From assembly GCF_036867415.1 (NCBI RefSeq), contig NZ_JBAJHU010000005.1, forward strand, positions 124,001 through 188,000: DNA of 64,000 nucleotides, read 5' to 3'. Within the stretch, counting starts at the first letter, position 1, and each line of letters begins with the position of its first letter. The notes under the pieces were generated by a model that ran no database searches, was not told the origin of the DNA, and saw only the letters and a list, made by a program, of their open reading frames with translations. Origin of the DNA: Rossellomorea sp036867415 (GTDB taxonomy: Bacteria > Bacillota > Bacilli > Bacillales > Bacillaceae_B). A program made the position numbers and the translations under genes. Shown here in pieces: positions 1-8,174 of this stretch.

Positions 1-223
1 TTTTGGATTGTTTGGCTGCTTTAAGAAACGCTCTCTGGTCATTGCTTCCAGCGCCGTTTCTATGGCTGAACCATCGACGGTAAATAAAGAAAATGATGCC
101 GATAACGGCGGCAGTGACAAGTATGTTGCGAAGAAGTCCAAGCGGATTTCCTATTAGCCAAGATCCCAAGCCTACGAATGCTAAAACGATCAAAGTGAAA
201 ACCATGATATTGCGAGCGTTCAA
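1..223 (-). CDS. yqhP: YqhP/SA1362-family small membrane protein, partial (C-terminus off the left edge)
   Basis: An open minus-strand frame runs off the window edge. It starts at a TTG at 223, 8 nt after an AGGAGG ribosome site; a second in-frame TTG at 226 is closer to that site. About 74 residues are visible. Two hydrophobic segments, roughly residues 6-25 and 33-50, are separated by a short Gly/Asn/Pro turn and followed by a basic region (YRRWFSHR) and a hydrophilic start of the cytoplasmic part. This matches the small two-helix SA1362/YqhP proteins of Bacillales, which sit upstream of and divergent from yqhR in B. subtilis. The function is unknown. The family call rests on layout and context. 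Confidence 0.66.
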   Translation of the reverse strand, partial: MNARNIMVFTLIVLAFVGLGSWLIGNPLGLLRNILVTAAVIGIIFFIYRRWFSHRNGAGSNDQRAFLKAAKQSK

Positions 224-239
224 CAAAGCCACCTCCTAA

Positions 240-540
240 CGATTCAATCAGTCTTAAAACTATATATGATTATTTTAGACAATTGGGATTCATTTTAATC
301 GTGAATTGAATAGATTTTAATGGGGTGAAGGTTTTTTATGGGTATAGTAAACATATTCACTTAAACATATTTCACTAAACCTTCCAAAAGGAACATTTAA
401 ATTTATTTTCCTTACTTTGTATATTACTAAAAATTCTCAAAAAGAGCCAGACTGCGGGATCAAAATTCATGAAATGAATTTATTAATAAAAGGAATTATA
501 TGCAAGTGTTTGATCGAACTGGACATACTATGAACGGAGG
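240..540. other. Divergent intergenic region between yqhP and yqhR, with a short direct repeat
   Basis: This AT-rich stretch separates the divergent yqhP and yqhR. No convincing promoter with both hexamers was found. It contains an imperfect tandem repeat, TAAACATATTCACT (348-361) followed by TAAACATATTTCACT (362-376). No ORF with a ribosome site is visible. Confidence 0.5.
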
Positions 541-548
541 TGTTCAAG

Positions 549-1109
549 ATGTCCGAACAGAAAAGACATAATGAAAAAAAGGAAAAAGGTGACCAGAGCG
601 ACCCCGCACTTGAACAGAATCAAAGCGAGAAGCCGATGTCATTCGTTATGATGGTGATGCTTACCGGATTTATCGGCGGCTTATTATGGACCGCGATCGC
701 ATATCTTTGTTATTATTTTTCCTTTACGAAAATAGAACCTAATATCATTTTCGAACCTTGGGCAGTGGGGGATTGGTCAGACCGCTGGATTGGTATTGCC
801 CTCTCAATATTGGCATATGGAATCATTTCCATCGGGGTCGCACTCGTCTATTATGCGGTCTTAAGGAAATTAAAGTCGATGTGGGTAGGGGCGGGTTATG
901 GTGTCTTGTTATTTTTAGTTGTATTCATATTGTTGAAGCCATTATTTCCAAGTATGAAATCCTTGACAGCCATCGATTACCATACGTTGATCACAACATT
1001 ATGCATCTATGTTTTGTATGGTGTCTTCATCGGTTATTCCATCTCTTACGAAGAAAATGAACTCAGACATCAGGAACAGAAAGAAAAGTCCGGGGAAGTT
1101 GTTCCTTGA
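549..1109 (+). CDS. yqhR: YqhR-family four-helix membrane protein
   Basis: 186 residues from the ATG at 549. A longer reading from GTG 540 would begin inside the GGAGG ribosome site (536-540) and is rejected. The charged N-terminus (about 30 residues rich in Lys/Glu) is followed by four hydrophobic segments at about residues 31-56, 78-103, 110-130 and 146-165, and a short acidic tail. Size, topology and position directly upstream of aroQ match YqhR, a conserved Bacillus membrane protein of unknown function. The biochemical role cannot be read from the sequence. Confidence 0.78.
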   Translation: MSEQKRHNEKKEKGDQSDPALEQNQSEKPMSFVMMVMLTGFIGGLLWTAIAYLCYYFSFTKIEPNIIFEPWAVGDWSDRWIGIALSILAYGIISIGVALVYYAVLRKLKSMWVGAGYGVLLFLVVFILLKPLFPSMKSLTAIDYHTLITTLCIYVLYGVFIGYSISYEENELRHQEQKEKSGEVVP

Positions 1110-1157
1110 CCGCCTTGTTATCAGATAATTTAGTAGTTATAGGTAAATGGTTTATGT

Positions 1158-1190
1158 TAGAATGTTCATGTTGAACATTCTATTTTTTTA
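1158..1190 (+). terminator. Hairpin with T-run between yqhR and aroQ
   Basis: A perfect 10-bp inverted repeat, TAGAATGTTC (1158-1167) and GAACATTCTA (1173-1182), has a 5-nt loop and is followed by seven T residues. It looks like a terminator of yqhR or an attenuator before aroQ, whose ATG lies only 11 nt beyond. The stem is AT-rich, so strength is uncertain. Confidence 0.55.
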
Positions 1191-1200
1191 GGGGTTAAAT

Positions 1201-1647
1201 ATGAAAAAAATATTATTATTAAACGGTCCGAATTTAAACAGATTAGGAAAGCGTGAACCTGAAATTTATGGTCACACCACCCTTAAGGAATTGGAAACAA
1301 AACTGAAGGAAAAAGCAGAAGGAAAAGGCTATCAGTTACTCTCGGCTCAATCGAATCATGAGGGGGAGTTAATTGATCATATCCATAAAGCTGAGGACGA
1401 GGGGTATGAAGGTATCATCCTGAATCCGGGTGCATACACCCATTACTCCTATGCTTTAAGAGATGGAGTCGCCTCCGTATCAGTTCCCGTTGTTGAGATT
1501 CATATCTCGAATATTCATCAGCGTGAAAGTTTCAGGCACCATTCCGTCATTGCAGCGGAAACAATAGGTCAAATCGTCGGAATGGGACTTTACGGGTATG
1601 AACTGGCCATGGATGCAATCATTAATTACATACAAGGGAGAGTGTAA
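1201..1647 (+). CDS. aroQ: 3-dehydroquinate dehydratase, type II
   Basis: Type II dehydroquinase converts 3-dehydroquinate to 3-dehydroshikimate, step three of the shikimate pathway, as a cytosolic dodecamer. The 148 residues are the usual family length. The N-terminal signature NGPNLNRLGKREPEIYG carries the catalytic-loop Arg and Tyr; the substrate-binding stretch LNPGAYTHYSYALRD and the VEIHISNIHQRESFRHHS block with the catalytic His are intact. The start has only a modest ribosome site (AGGGG about 7 nt upstream). It is followed after 4 nt by yqhT, as in B. subtilis (yqhS-yqhT). Confidence 0.95.
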   Translation: MKKILLLNGPNLNRLGKREPEIYGHTTLKELETKLKEKAEGKGYQLLSAQSNHEGELIDHIHKAEDEGYEGIILNPGAYTHYSYALRDGVASVSVPVVEIHISNIHQRESFRHHSVIAAETIGQIVGMGLYGYELAMDAIINYIQGRV

Positions 1648-1651
1648 GGGG

Positions 1652-2716
1652 ATGAAGATCGAACGATTACGCAATACGTTTTCTGAAAGCGGTATAGATG
1701 GGATGTTGATTACAAGCACGTACAACCGTCGTTATATGACAAATTTCACTGGTTCTGCAGGTGTCGTCCTTATATCACAGGATAAGGCATTGTTCATCAC
1801 CGATTTCCGGTATACTGAGCAGGCGGCTGAGCAGGCAGCGGAGTATGAAATTGTCCAGCATACCGGTCCCATTCAGGAAGAAGTCGCAAAGCGGATACAG
1901 GAATTAGGAATAAAAAAGCTTGGTTTTGAAAAAAATTACATGACATACAGTGGGTTTGAAAGCTATCAGAAGGTATTGGATGCAGAACTAGTGCCTGTGG
2001 CAGGCACGATTGAAAAGTTACGCTTGATTAAGACACCTGAAGAGCTTAAGATAATTAAGGATGCAGCAGACATCGCGGATGCGGCATTCAAACATATATT
2101 AGATTATATCAAACCGGGTGTTACAGAGCTTGAAGTATCGAACGAATTAGAATTCTTCATGAGAAAAGCAGGTGCCGCTTCTTCCTCATTCGATATCATC
2201 GTGGCTTCTGGAGTCCGCTCTGCCCTGCCTCATGGAGTCGCCAGTGATAAAGTCATCGAAAAAGGCGATTTTGTAACATTGGATTATGGTGCATACTATA
2301 AAGGATATTGTTCTGATATGACACGTACATTATCAGTAGGGGAACCAAGTGAGAAACTGAAGGAAATTTATGATGTTGTCCTTCAATCCCAGCTTCTCGC
2401 CATGGAACAGATCAAGCCTGGAATGACAGGGAAAGAGGCAGATGCCATTTCAAGGGATTACATAACAGAAAAAGGGTACGGCGAGTGCTTCGGACATTCT
2501 TTGGGGCATGGAATCGGACTTGAAGTTCATGAGGGTCCCGGTCTTTCTTTCCGTTCAGAGGTAGTGCTTGAGCCTGGTATGATTGTAACGGTTGAACCGG
2601 GAGTGTATGTACCTGGAATAGGTGGTGTGCGTATCGAAGACGATACTCTGATCACCGGGGATTCCAATGAGACATTGACTCACTCAACGAAAGATCTAAT
2701 CATTCTACCATTTTAG
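1652..2716 (+). CDS. yqhT: Xaa-Pro dipeptidase/aminopeptidase (M24 family, YqhT)
   Basis: 354 residues from ATG 1652, just after the aroQ stop; a longer frame from 1598 would lie inside aroQ. A creatinase-like N-terminal domain (about 1-125) precedes the M24 'pita-bread' domain. Metal ligands are visible in order: DYGAYYKGYCSDMT (two Asp), GHSLGHGIGLEVHEGP (His), VTVEPGVYVPG (Glu) and GVRIEDD (Glu). It should release N-terminal residues before proline, using two divalent metal ions, in the cytosol. It lies directly upstream of efp. EF-P relieves ribosome stalling at polyproline, so the pairing of a proline peptidase with efp is suggestive, but the order is conserved in Bacillus generally. Confidence 0.92.
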   Translation: MKIERLRNTFSESGIDGMLITSTYNRRYMTNFTGSAGVVLISQDKALFITDFRYTEQAAEQAAEYEIVQHTGPIQEEVAKRIQELGIKKLGFEKNYMTYSGFESYQKVLDAELVPVAGTIEKLRLIKTPEELKIIKDAADIADAAFKHILDYIKPGVTELEVSNELEFFMRKAGAASSSFDIIVASGVRSALPHGVASDKVIEKGDFVTLDYGAYYKGYCSDMTRTLSVGEPSEKLKEIYDVVLQSQLLAMEQIKPGMTGKEADAISRDYITEKGYGECFGHSLGHGIGLEVHEGPGLSFRSEVVLEPGMIVTVEPGVYVPGIGGVRIEDDTLITGDSNETLTHSTKDLIILPF

Positions 2717-2755
2717 TCCTTTCACCAGGGCTGATTGATATTAGGAGGAACAAAA

Positions 2756-3313
2756 ATGATTTCAGTAAATGATTTTCGAACAGGTTTAACGATCGAAGTG
2801 GATAATGGAATTTGGAGAGTCATGGATTTCCAGCATGTTAAACCGGGAAAAGGAGCAGCATTCGTCCGCTCCAAACTTCGTAATCTTCGTACTGGGGCAG
2901 TGCAGGAAAAGACTTTCCGTGCCGGAGAAAAAGTAGCGAAGGCTCAAATTGATAATCGCAGAATGCAGTATCTTTATGCTAACGGCGACATGCATGTATT
3001 CATGGATAATGAAAGCTATGAGCAAATTGAATTGCCTGCTGCTTCCATTGAATATGAGTTGAAATTCTTGAAGGAAAACATGGAAGTGCAAATCATGATG
3101 TATGAAGGAGAGACTCTTGGAGTAGAACTTCCGAATACAGTTGAATTGGCTGTAACCGAAACTGAACCTGGAATCAAAGGGGACACAGCGTCGGGCGGAT
3201 CGAAACCTGCAACAGTCGAAACAGGGTTGGTCGTTAATGTACCTTTCTTCGTAAACGAAGGAGATACCCTGGTCGTCAATACGACTGACGGGTCATACGT
3301 ATCCCGCGGCTGA
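2756..3313 (+). CDS. efp: Translation elongation factor P
   Basis: EF-P binds ribosomes stalled on consecutive prolines and promotes peptide-bond formation. 185 residues from ATG 2756, after a TAGGAGGAA ribosome site; the frame could extend to 2735 but lacks a site there. It has the three beta-barrel domains of the family. Lys32, in the loop KPGKGAAF, is the position modified in B. subtilis (5-aminopentanolylation). The C-terminal signature ends VNTTDGSYVSRG. Probably co-transcribed with aroQ and yqhT; a strong terminator follows. Confidence 0.97.
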   Translation: MISVNDFRTGLTIEVDNGIWRVMDFQHVKPGKGAAFVRSKLRNLRTGAVQEKTFRAGEKVAKAQIDNRRMQYLYANGDMHVFMDNESYEQIELPAASIEYELKFLKENMEVQIMMYEGETLGVELPNTVELAVTETEPGIKGDTASGGSKPATVETGLVVNVPFFVNEGDTLVVNTTDGSYVSRG

Positions 3314-3335
3314 TAACAAATTAATAACAAAACCT

Positions 3336-3374
3336 AAAGCCTAAACAGATATGGAGTCTGTTTAGGCTTTTTTG
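3336..3374 (+). terminator. Rho-independent terminator after efp
   Basis: A 14-bp stem pairs AAAGCCTAAACAGA (3336-3349) with TCTGTTTAGGCTTT (3357-3370), with a 7-nt loop and a T-run. Confidence 0.9.
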
Positions 3375-3430
3375 TGTTTTTCTCCCTTACATCCCTCTAA
3401 ATCCGCCATGAAGGGCTTTGAATTCTGTGT

Positions 3431-3457
3431 CATATTCTATTTTCATGAGAATACATT
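3431..3457 (+). promoter_or_regulatory. Probable sigma-E promoter of the spoIIIA operon
   Basis: CATATT at 3431-3436 matches the sigma-E -35 element. AATACATT at 3450-3457 matches its -10 (CATACANT) at all but the first base, with 13-nt spacing. It lies about 75 nt before spoIIIAA. The spoIIIA operon is known to be transcribed by sigma-E in the mother cell. Confidence 0.7.
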
Positions 3458-3533
3458 GTATTAACTGGGGCTTGTACGCTGGTTATGCCAGTCAACACCA
3501 AGTCCCGTGGAAATAGAAGAGGAGGTACTTATG

Positions 3534-4457
3534 ATGCAAGAAGTTCTAGCCCTGCTACCCAGCACTATATCTGAAAGAATCCTTTCCCTTCCACAAAATG
3601 TTCTGGATACAACCGAAGAAATCAGAGTCCGTACAAACAGAGTATTGGAAGTCACGGCAAGGGGAAAACCCTATTTCCTTTCATATACTGTAACACCGGA
3701 AGACTCTGAACAACTCATCAATAAACTTTCCCACCATTCCTTTTATACCCTTGAGGAAGAGCTCAAAAGAGGGTATATCACGATAGATGGCGGACATAGA
3801 GTCGGTTTGGCCGGAAAGGTCATCTTGGAGGCGGGCGCGGTGAAGGGGATACGTCATCTCGCTTCATTTAATATCCGCATCGCCAGGCAAAAAATCGGAA
3901 TTGCTGCCCCCCTCCTGCCCTACGTATTTGATGGGGACTGGAAGCACACGATGATCATTGGTTCTCCGCAAACAGGAAAAACCACGTTGTTAAGGGATCT
4001 GGCGAGAATCATTTCAACAGGTGATCCAGTAAACAATATCCCGCCTCATAAAGTGGGAATCGTAGATGAGCGTTCCGAAATCGCAGGCTGTGTAAACGGG
4101 GTGCCGCAGCTTTTGTTCGGACCAAGAGTCGACGTCCTGGATGCATGCCCCAAGGCTGAAGGGATGATGATGCTGATACGTTCCATGAGTCCCGACGTAC
4201 TGATTATCGATGAGATAGGCCGTGCGGAGGACGGGCAGGCCATACAGGAAGCGGTTAATGCAGGCATAACGTTGATCATGACTACCCACGGGGCTTCATT
4301 GTCTGAAGTGAAAAAAAGACCAGTGATCAGCGAAATTATCACGATGCAAAGTATTGAACGGTACATCGAACTTAAAAGGGACAATTATCCTGGACAAGTC
4401 TCGAAAGTGTGGAATGAGCAAGGACAATCTCTACTGAATAAAGTGAGCGTGACGTAA
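3534..4457 (+). CDS. spoIIIAA: Stage III sporulation protein AA, mother-cell ATPase
   Basis: SpoIIIAA is the secretion-type ATPase of the SpoIIIA–SpoIIQ channel that links mother cell and forespore. 307 residues from ATG 3534, 7 nt after GGAGGT; ATG 3531 is 4 nt from the site, and the frame from 3507 precedes it. Walker A is GSPQTGKTT (about residue 144) and Walker B is VLIIDEIGR (about 223). The Arg-rich turn EIRVRTNR and the loop FGPRVDVLDACPKAEG are typical. First gene of an eight-gene operon, with its stop directly abutting the spoIIIAB start. Confidence 0.96.
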   Translation: MQEVLALLPSTISERILSLPQNVLDTTEEIRVRTNRVLEVTARGKPYFLSYTVTPEDSEQLINKLSHHSFYTLEEELKRGYITIDGGHRVGLAGKVILEAGAVKGIRHLASFNIRIARQKIGIAAPLLPYVFDGDWKHTMIIGSPQTGKTTLLRDLARIISTGDPVNNIPPHKVGIVDERSEIAGCVNGVPQLLFGPRVDVLDACPKAEGMMMLIRSMSPDVLIIDEIGRAEDGQAIQEAVNAGITLIMTTHGASLSEVKKRPVISEIITMQSIERYIELKRDNYPGQVSKVWNEQGQSLLNKVSVT

Positions 4458-4973
4458 ATGATCAAAATTATAGGTGCGATCTTCATTCTACTCTCTACAT
4501 CATGGGCCGGGTTTGAAGTTTCGAAATATCTGACGGAAAGGCCGAGGCAGCTGCGGATGCTGAAAGTGGCGCTTCAATCCCTCGAAGCTGAAATCACCTA
4601 CAGTCATACACCGCTTCATGAAGCGACAAGAAAAATATCCAAGCAGCTTCAAAAACCGGTCTCGTGGTTTTTTGAGAATTTTTCAAAGAAATTGACCGAA
4701 CAGGAAATATCAGTAAAGAAAGCATGGGAAGACAGCCTGGATGAAGTGTGGAAACTGACTGCCTTTAAGTCAGGGGAATTTGAAATCCTGAAGCAGTTTG
4801 GCGAAAATCTGGGCAAACATGATTTAATCACGCAGCAAAAACACATCCACCTCGCACTGAAACACCTGGAAAGAGAAGAAACTGAAGCAGTGGAAAGGCA
4901 AAGGAAATATGAAAAAATGACGAAAAGTCTCGGATTTTTATCTGGCCTTCTTCTTATCATCCTGCTGCTTTAA
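4458..4973 (+). CDS. spoIIIAB: Stage III sporulation protein AB
   Basis: 171 residues. The ATG follows the spoIIIAA stop with no gap, implying coupled translation. There is an N-terminal transmembrane helix (about 2-20), a largely helical cytosolic domain (ESLEAEITYSHTPLHEA region) and a C-terminal helix (FLSGLLLIILLL) at the end. SpoIIIAB resembles type II secretion GspF-like components and is thought to couple the SpoIIIAA ATPase to the channel. Length matches B. subtilis. Confidence 0.95.
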   Translation: MIKIIGAIFILLSTSWAGFEVSKYLTERPRQLRMLKVALQSLEAEITYSHTPLHEATRKISKQLQKPVSWFFENFSKKLTEQEISVKKAWEDSLDEVWKLTAFKSGEFEILKQFGENLGKHDLITQQKHIHLALKHLEREETEAVERQRKYEKMTKSLGFLSGLLLIILLL

Positions 4974-5054
4974 GGTGATATGAGATAAAGCCTGACGGAC
5001 TTCTGTCCGCGGGTAACCCACTATGTGCGATTTAAGAACTCAGGAGGGAAAATT

Positions 5055-5261
5055 ATGGGAATCGATGTGGATATTATTTTCAAAATAGCAGGCGTGGGTA
5101 TTGTCGTCGCCTTTTTGCATACCATCTTGGATCAGGTGGGGAAAAAAGAATACGCACAATGGGTCACACTATTTGGCTTTATCTATATTCTCTTTATGGT
5201 CGCATCCATCGTTGATGATTTGTTTCAAAAGATTAAATCGGTGTTTTTATTTCAAGGATAA
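5055..5261 (+). CDS. spoIIIAC: Stage III sporulation protein AC
   Basis: 68 residues from ATG 5055 after a CAGGAGGG ribosome site; the extension to 5025 is not supported. Two transmembrane helices (about 8-27 and 33-55) with a short basic/acidic loop (DQVGKKEYAQW) give a hairpin membrane protein, the same size as the B. subtilis protein. It is one of the small membrane subunits of the SpoIIIA channel. An 80-nt gap separates it from spoIIIAB, and spoIIIAD follows 14 nt later. Confidence 0.95.
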   Translation: MGIDVDIIFKIAGVGIVVAFLHTILDQVGKKEYAQWVTLFGFIYILFMVASIVDDLFQKIKSVFLFQG

Positions 5262-5275
5262 AGGGGGAGTCAGCG

Positions 5276-5668
5276 ATTGAGATCATCCAAATTGTCGGTA
5301 TCGCCCTTGTATCCACCTTTCTTGCATTAATCGTCAAAGAACAAAAACCGAACTTTGCGTTCTTGCTGATCGTATTTGTCGGTTGTTCGATTTTTATCTT
5401 TTTGATCGATCAGATATATACCATTATCCACATGCTGGAGAAGCTTGCCGCAAATGCAAATGTAAACCTTGTCTATGTGGAAACGATCCTGAAAATAATC
5501 GGCATCGCCTACATAGCTGAGTTTGCTTCTCATATCACGAAAGATGCGGGGCAGGGCGCAATTGCCGCCAAGGTGGAGCTGGCAGGTAAGATATTGATTT
5601 TGGCGATGGCTGTGCCGATCCTGACCGTGATTATTGAAACGATCATCAATATGATTCCAACCGGATAA
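5276..5668 (+). CDS. spoIIIAD: Stage III sporulation protein AD, apparent AUU start
   Basis: The conserved protein begins (I/M)EIIQIVGIALVSTFLALIV. The codon in the right place is ATT at 5276, 6 nt after the ribosome site GGGGGAG (5263-5269). There is no in-frame ATG, GTG or TTG between the spoIIIAC stop and ATG 5363. That later ATG would delete the first 29 residues, including the whole first transmembrane helix. The overlapping TTG at 5277 is in another frame that stops after about 17 codons. With the ATT start the protein has 130 residues, close to the B. subtilis length, and three to four hydrophobic segments. It is a membrane subunit of the SpoIIIA channel. Confidence 0.9.
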   Translation: MEIIQIVGIALVSTFLALIVKEQKPNFAFLLIVFVGCSIFIFLIDQIYTIIHMLEKLAANANVNLVYVETILKIIGIAYIAEFASHITKDAGQGAIAAKVELAGKILILAMAVPILTVIIETIINMIPTG

Positions 5669-5683
5669 AGAGAGGATGAAGAG

Positions 5684-6886
5684 GTGGGGAAATTGCAGCA
5701 ATTAAATCGGATACTCGTCTTAGCACTGCTTTTCATTTTCATGGGGACTTCTGTCGGACAAGCCGAAGGGAATGAAGAAAGGGAGGATCCCGGTTTGCAG
5801 CAGCAGGTCATCAACCAGCAGCTGGAAGACCTGGGAATCGACGAATTGAAAAGCTTTTGGACAAGCATCGTGGATGAATACGGAGGATTCCTGCCTGAGA
5901 GTCAAAAGGGCAGTTTAATGGATTTTATAAAAGGAGAGAAAGAATTTTCCTTGAAAGCGTGGTTCAGCGGCGTGCTTAAATTTGCGTTCCAGGAGTTGGT
6001 CATGAACGGCAAGTTGTTAGGAACATTGATCCTGCTCACGATTTTAAGTATGTTTCTGCAATCCCTTCAAAATGCATTTGAAGGCGGAAACGTCAGCAAA
6101 GTGGCTTACGGGATCATCTTTATGGTCCTGATCATCATCGCATTGAACAGTTTTCATGTAGCAATCGATTACACGCAGGAAGCGATATCGACCATGATCA
6201 ATTTCATTATCGCACTCATTCCACTTTTGCTTGCGTTGATTGCAGCGTCCGGGGGAATGGTATCCGCGGCATTCTTTCATCCGGTCATCCTGTTCCTGAT
6301 GAACACAAGCGGACTGCTGATTCAGAATGTCGTCCTTCCGCTCTTATTCCTTTCCGCTCTATTGAGCATCGTCAGCACTTTGTCACCGCATTATAAAGTG
6401 ACCCAGCTTGCACAGCTGCTGCGGACTTGGAGTATAGGGCTTTTGGGGGCTTTCATGACTGTGTTTCTCGGAGTCATCTCGGTCCAGGGCGCGACGGCAG
6501 CCGTCACCGACGGTCTTACGATCCGAACAGCTAAATTCATCACCGGTAATTTCGTGCCTGTCATAGGCAGGATGTTTACTGATGCGGCGGATACAGTCAT
6601 CAGTGCCTCGGTGCTATTAAAGAATACTGTGGGAATTGCAGGTGTAGCGATCGTACTGATCATTGCAGCATTTCCCGCGATAAAAATCCTCATGATCGCC
6701 TTCATCTACAAACTGGCTGCAGCTCTTCTTCAGCCTCTTGGCGGAGGACCGGTCATTGAGTGTCTCGATACGATTGCGAAAAGTGTCATTTATGTGTTTG
6801 CAGCACTGGCGATTGTATCATTCATGTTCTTCTTGAGCATTACCGTCATCATTGCAGCGGGCAATATTACGATGATGGTTCGATGA
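5684..6886 (+). CDS. spoIIIAE: Stage III sporulation protein AE
   Basis: 400 residues from GTG 5684, 8 nt after AGAGG; a TTG at 5693 behind GAGGTGG is an equally good start. An N-terminal signal segment (about 9-27, LVLALLFIFMGTSVGQA) is followed by a hydrophilic extracytoplasmic stretch, then about seven hydrophobic segments from residue 110 to the end. This is the largest integral membrane subunit of the SpoIIIA channel in the mother-cell outer forespore membrane. It continues the operon 15 nt after spoIIIAD. Confidence 0.95.
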   Translation: MGKLQQLNRILVLALLFIFMGTSVGQAEGNEEREDPGLQQQVINQQLEDLGIDELKSFWTSIVDEYGGFLPESQKGSLMDFIKGEKEFSLKAWFSGVLKFAFQELVMNGKLLGTLILLTILSMFLQSLQNAFEGGNVSKVAYGIIFMVLIIIALNSFHVAIDYTQEAISTMINFIIALIPLLLALIAASGGMVSAAFFHPVILFLMNTSGLLIQNVVLPLLFLSALLSIVSTLSPHYKVTQLAQLLRTWSIGLLGAFMTVFLGVISVQGATAAVTDGLTIRTAKFITGNFVPVIGRMFTDAADTVISASVLLKNTVGIAGVAIVLIIAAFPAIKILMIAFIYKLAAALLQPLGGGPVIECLDTIAKSVIYVFAALAIVSFMFFLSITVIIAAGNITMMVR

Positions 6887-6899
6887 AGGAGGAGTAGAG

Positions 6900-7520
6900 A
6901 TGTCATTTCTAACCGAATGGATCACCAATATTATCGTCTTTGTCCTCTTGGCAACCGTCATCGACATGCTTCTTCCAAGTTCAAATATGCAAAAATACGT
7001 AAAAATCGTCACGGGGTTACTACTGATCACCATCATCCTCACGCCCTTATTAAAACTGATGACTTCTGATGTGGATAACGTCCTGGATTCGTTTCGAATA
7101 AATGGGAATTCTCAAAGTGATTCAGTAGAAAATTTGATTGAAATGAAGAAAAAAGAAATACAAGCCTCACAACGTGCATATATTTTAGAACAGATGGCTG
7201 TCCAAATGAAACAACAAGCTGAAAAGGAGTTGATGGAGAAAAGCGGAAAAGTCATTGAGAAGGTAAATATCGCAGCAGACGATTTGGAAAACATCCCAGA
7301 CAGCATCACAGAAGTGACGGTGTATCTCTCTTCCAAAAAAGAAGAAAGTGCAATTGAAGCCGTCCAAAATGTGGAGATCGATACGGGAGAAAAAACAAGA
7401 GTAGAGAAGACAGATGAACATGTGTCCCAAGTGACCTCCTTACTAGCAGAACGATGGAATCTTTCACCGGACAAAATAATCATAGCCGAAGGAGGGGCAG
7501 GTAGCGAAAATGAACTTTAG
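6900..7520 (+). CDS. spoIIIAF: Stage III sporulation protein AF
   Basis: 206 residues after a GGAGGAG ribosome site. Two N-terminal transmembrane helices (about 8-27 and 35-53) are followed by a soluble domain in the intermembrane space, with a coiled-coil-like charged stretch (about 75-115) and a ring-building fold related to AG/AH. The last 11 nt overlap the start of spoIIIAG. Confidence 0.94.
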   Translation: MSFLTEWITNIIVFVLLATVIDMLLPSSNMQKYVKIVTGLLLITIILTPLLKLMTSDVDNVLDSFRINGNSQSDSVENLIEMKKKEIQASQRAYILEQMAVQMKQQAEKELMEKSGKVIEKVNIAADDLENIPDSITEVTVYLSSKKEESAIEAVQNVEIDTGEKTRVEKTDEHVSQVTSLLAERWNLSPDKIIIAEGGAGSENEL

Positions 7521-8160
7521 CAAAGGACCCGTAAATCTAATTAAAGAATGGCTCTCAAAAGAAAATGCCCAATCACCTCCCGAAAACAAAAAAGGAAAGA
7601 AGCTTCAATACTTTCTGATCGTCCTCCTCTTGGGGGTTGCCTTCATGCTGATCAGCGATCTATGGAAAAAAGAACCCAGTGTAGCGGTTGATCAGACTTT
7701 TCAGGAAGAGACGAATGAAGATGCACCAGCATTTGGAACAAATAAACAAAAAGACTCTTCGATGCGTAGTTATGAAGATCAGTATGAAAATCAGCTGAAA
7801 GAAGCACTTGATCAAATCGTGGGAGTCAGCGACGCGCACGTGGTAGTCAATATCGAAGCCTCAGAGCAGAAAGTGTATGAGAAAAATGAAAACACTCAGT
7901 CCCAGAGTACAAGTGAAGAAGACAAAGAAGGCGGTAAGCGGTCCATTGAAGAAAAGTCCAGCGAGGAAGAGATGGTCATCATTCAGGACGGCGAAAAAGA
8001 AGTCCCCGTCATCAGCGAGACAAGAAAACCTAAAGTCAGCGGAGTCCTTGTAGTAGCTAAGGGAGCCGATAACATACAAATCAAAAAATGGATATTGGAA
8101 GCTGTTACCCGTGTCCTGGACGTTCCGGTCCACAGGGTATCAGTTCTACCTAAAGATTAA
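7510..8160 (+). CDS. spoIIIAG: Stage III sporulation protein AG, ring component
   Basis: 216 residues starting inside the end of spoIIIAF. One transmembrane helix (about 31-50, LQYFLIVLLLGVAFMLISDLW) anchors a soluble domain. The central part has a low-complexity Glu/Ser-rich insertion (about 118-155) inside the ring-building fold that begins at QLKEALDQIVGVSDAHVVVN. In B. subtilis SpoIIIAG forms a large ring in the intermembrane space and is the likely channel proper. Confidence 0.95.
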   Translation: MNFSKGPVNLIKEWLSKENAQSPPENKKGKKLQYFLIVLLLGVAFMLISDLWKKEPSVAVDQTFQEETNEDAPAFGTNKQKDSSMRSYEDQYENQLKEALDQIVGVSDAHVVVNIEASEQKVYEKNENTQSQSTSEEDKEGGKRSIEEKSSEEEMVIIQDGEKEVPVISETRKPKVSGVLVVAKGADNIQIKKWILEAVTRVLDVPVHRVSVLPKD

Positions 8161-8174
8161 GGGGGAAATAATAG

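Noticed and set aside
1161..1180. LexA/SOS box at the aroQ hairpin
   Set aside because: The half-sites are in the order GTTC...GAAC, the reverse of the Bacillus LexA box GAAC-N4-GTTC.
5277..5330. TTG start for spoIIIAD
   Set aside because: It is in the wrong frame and meets a stop after about 17 codons.
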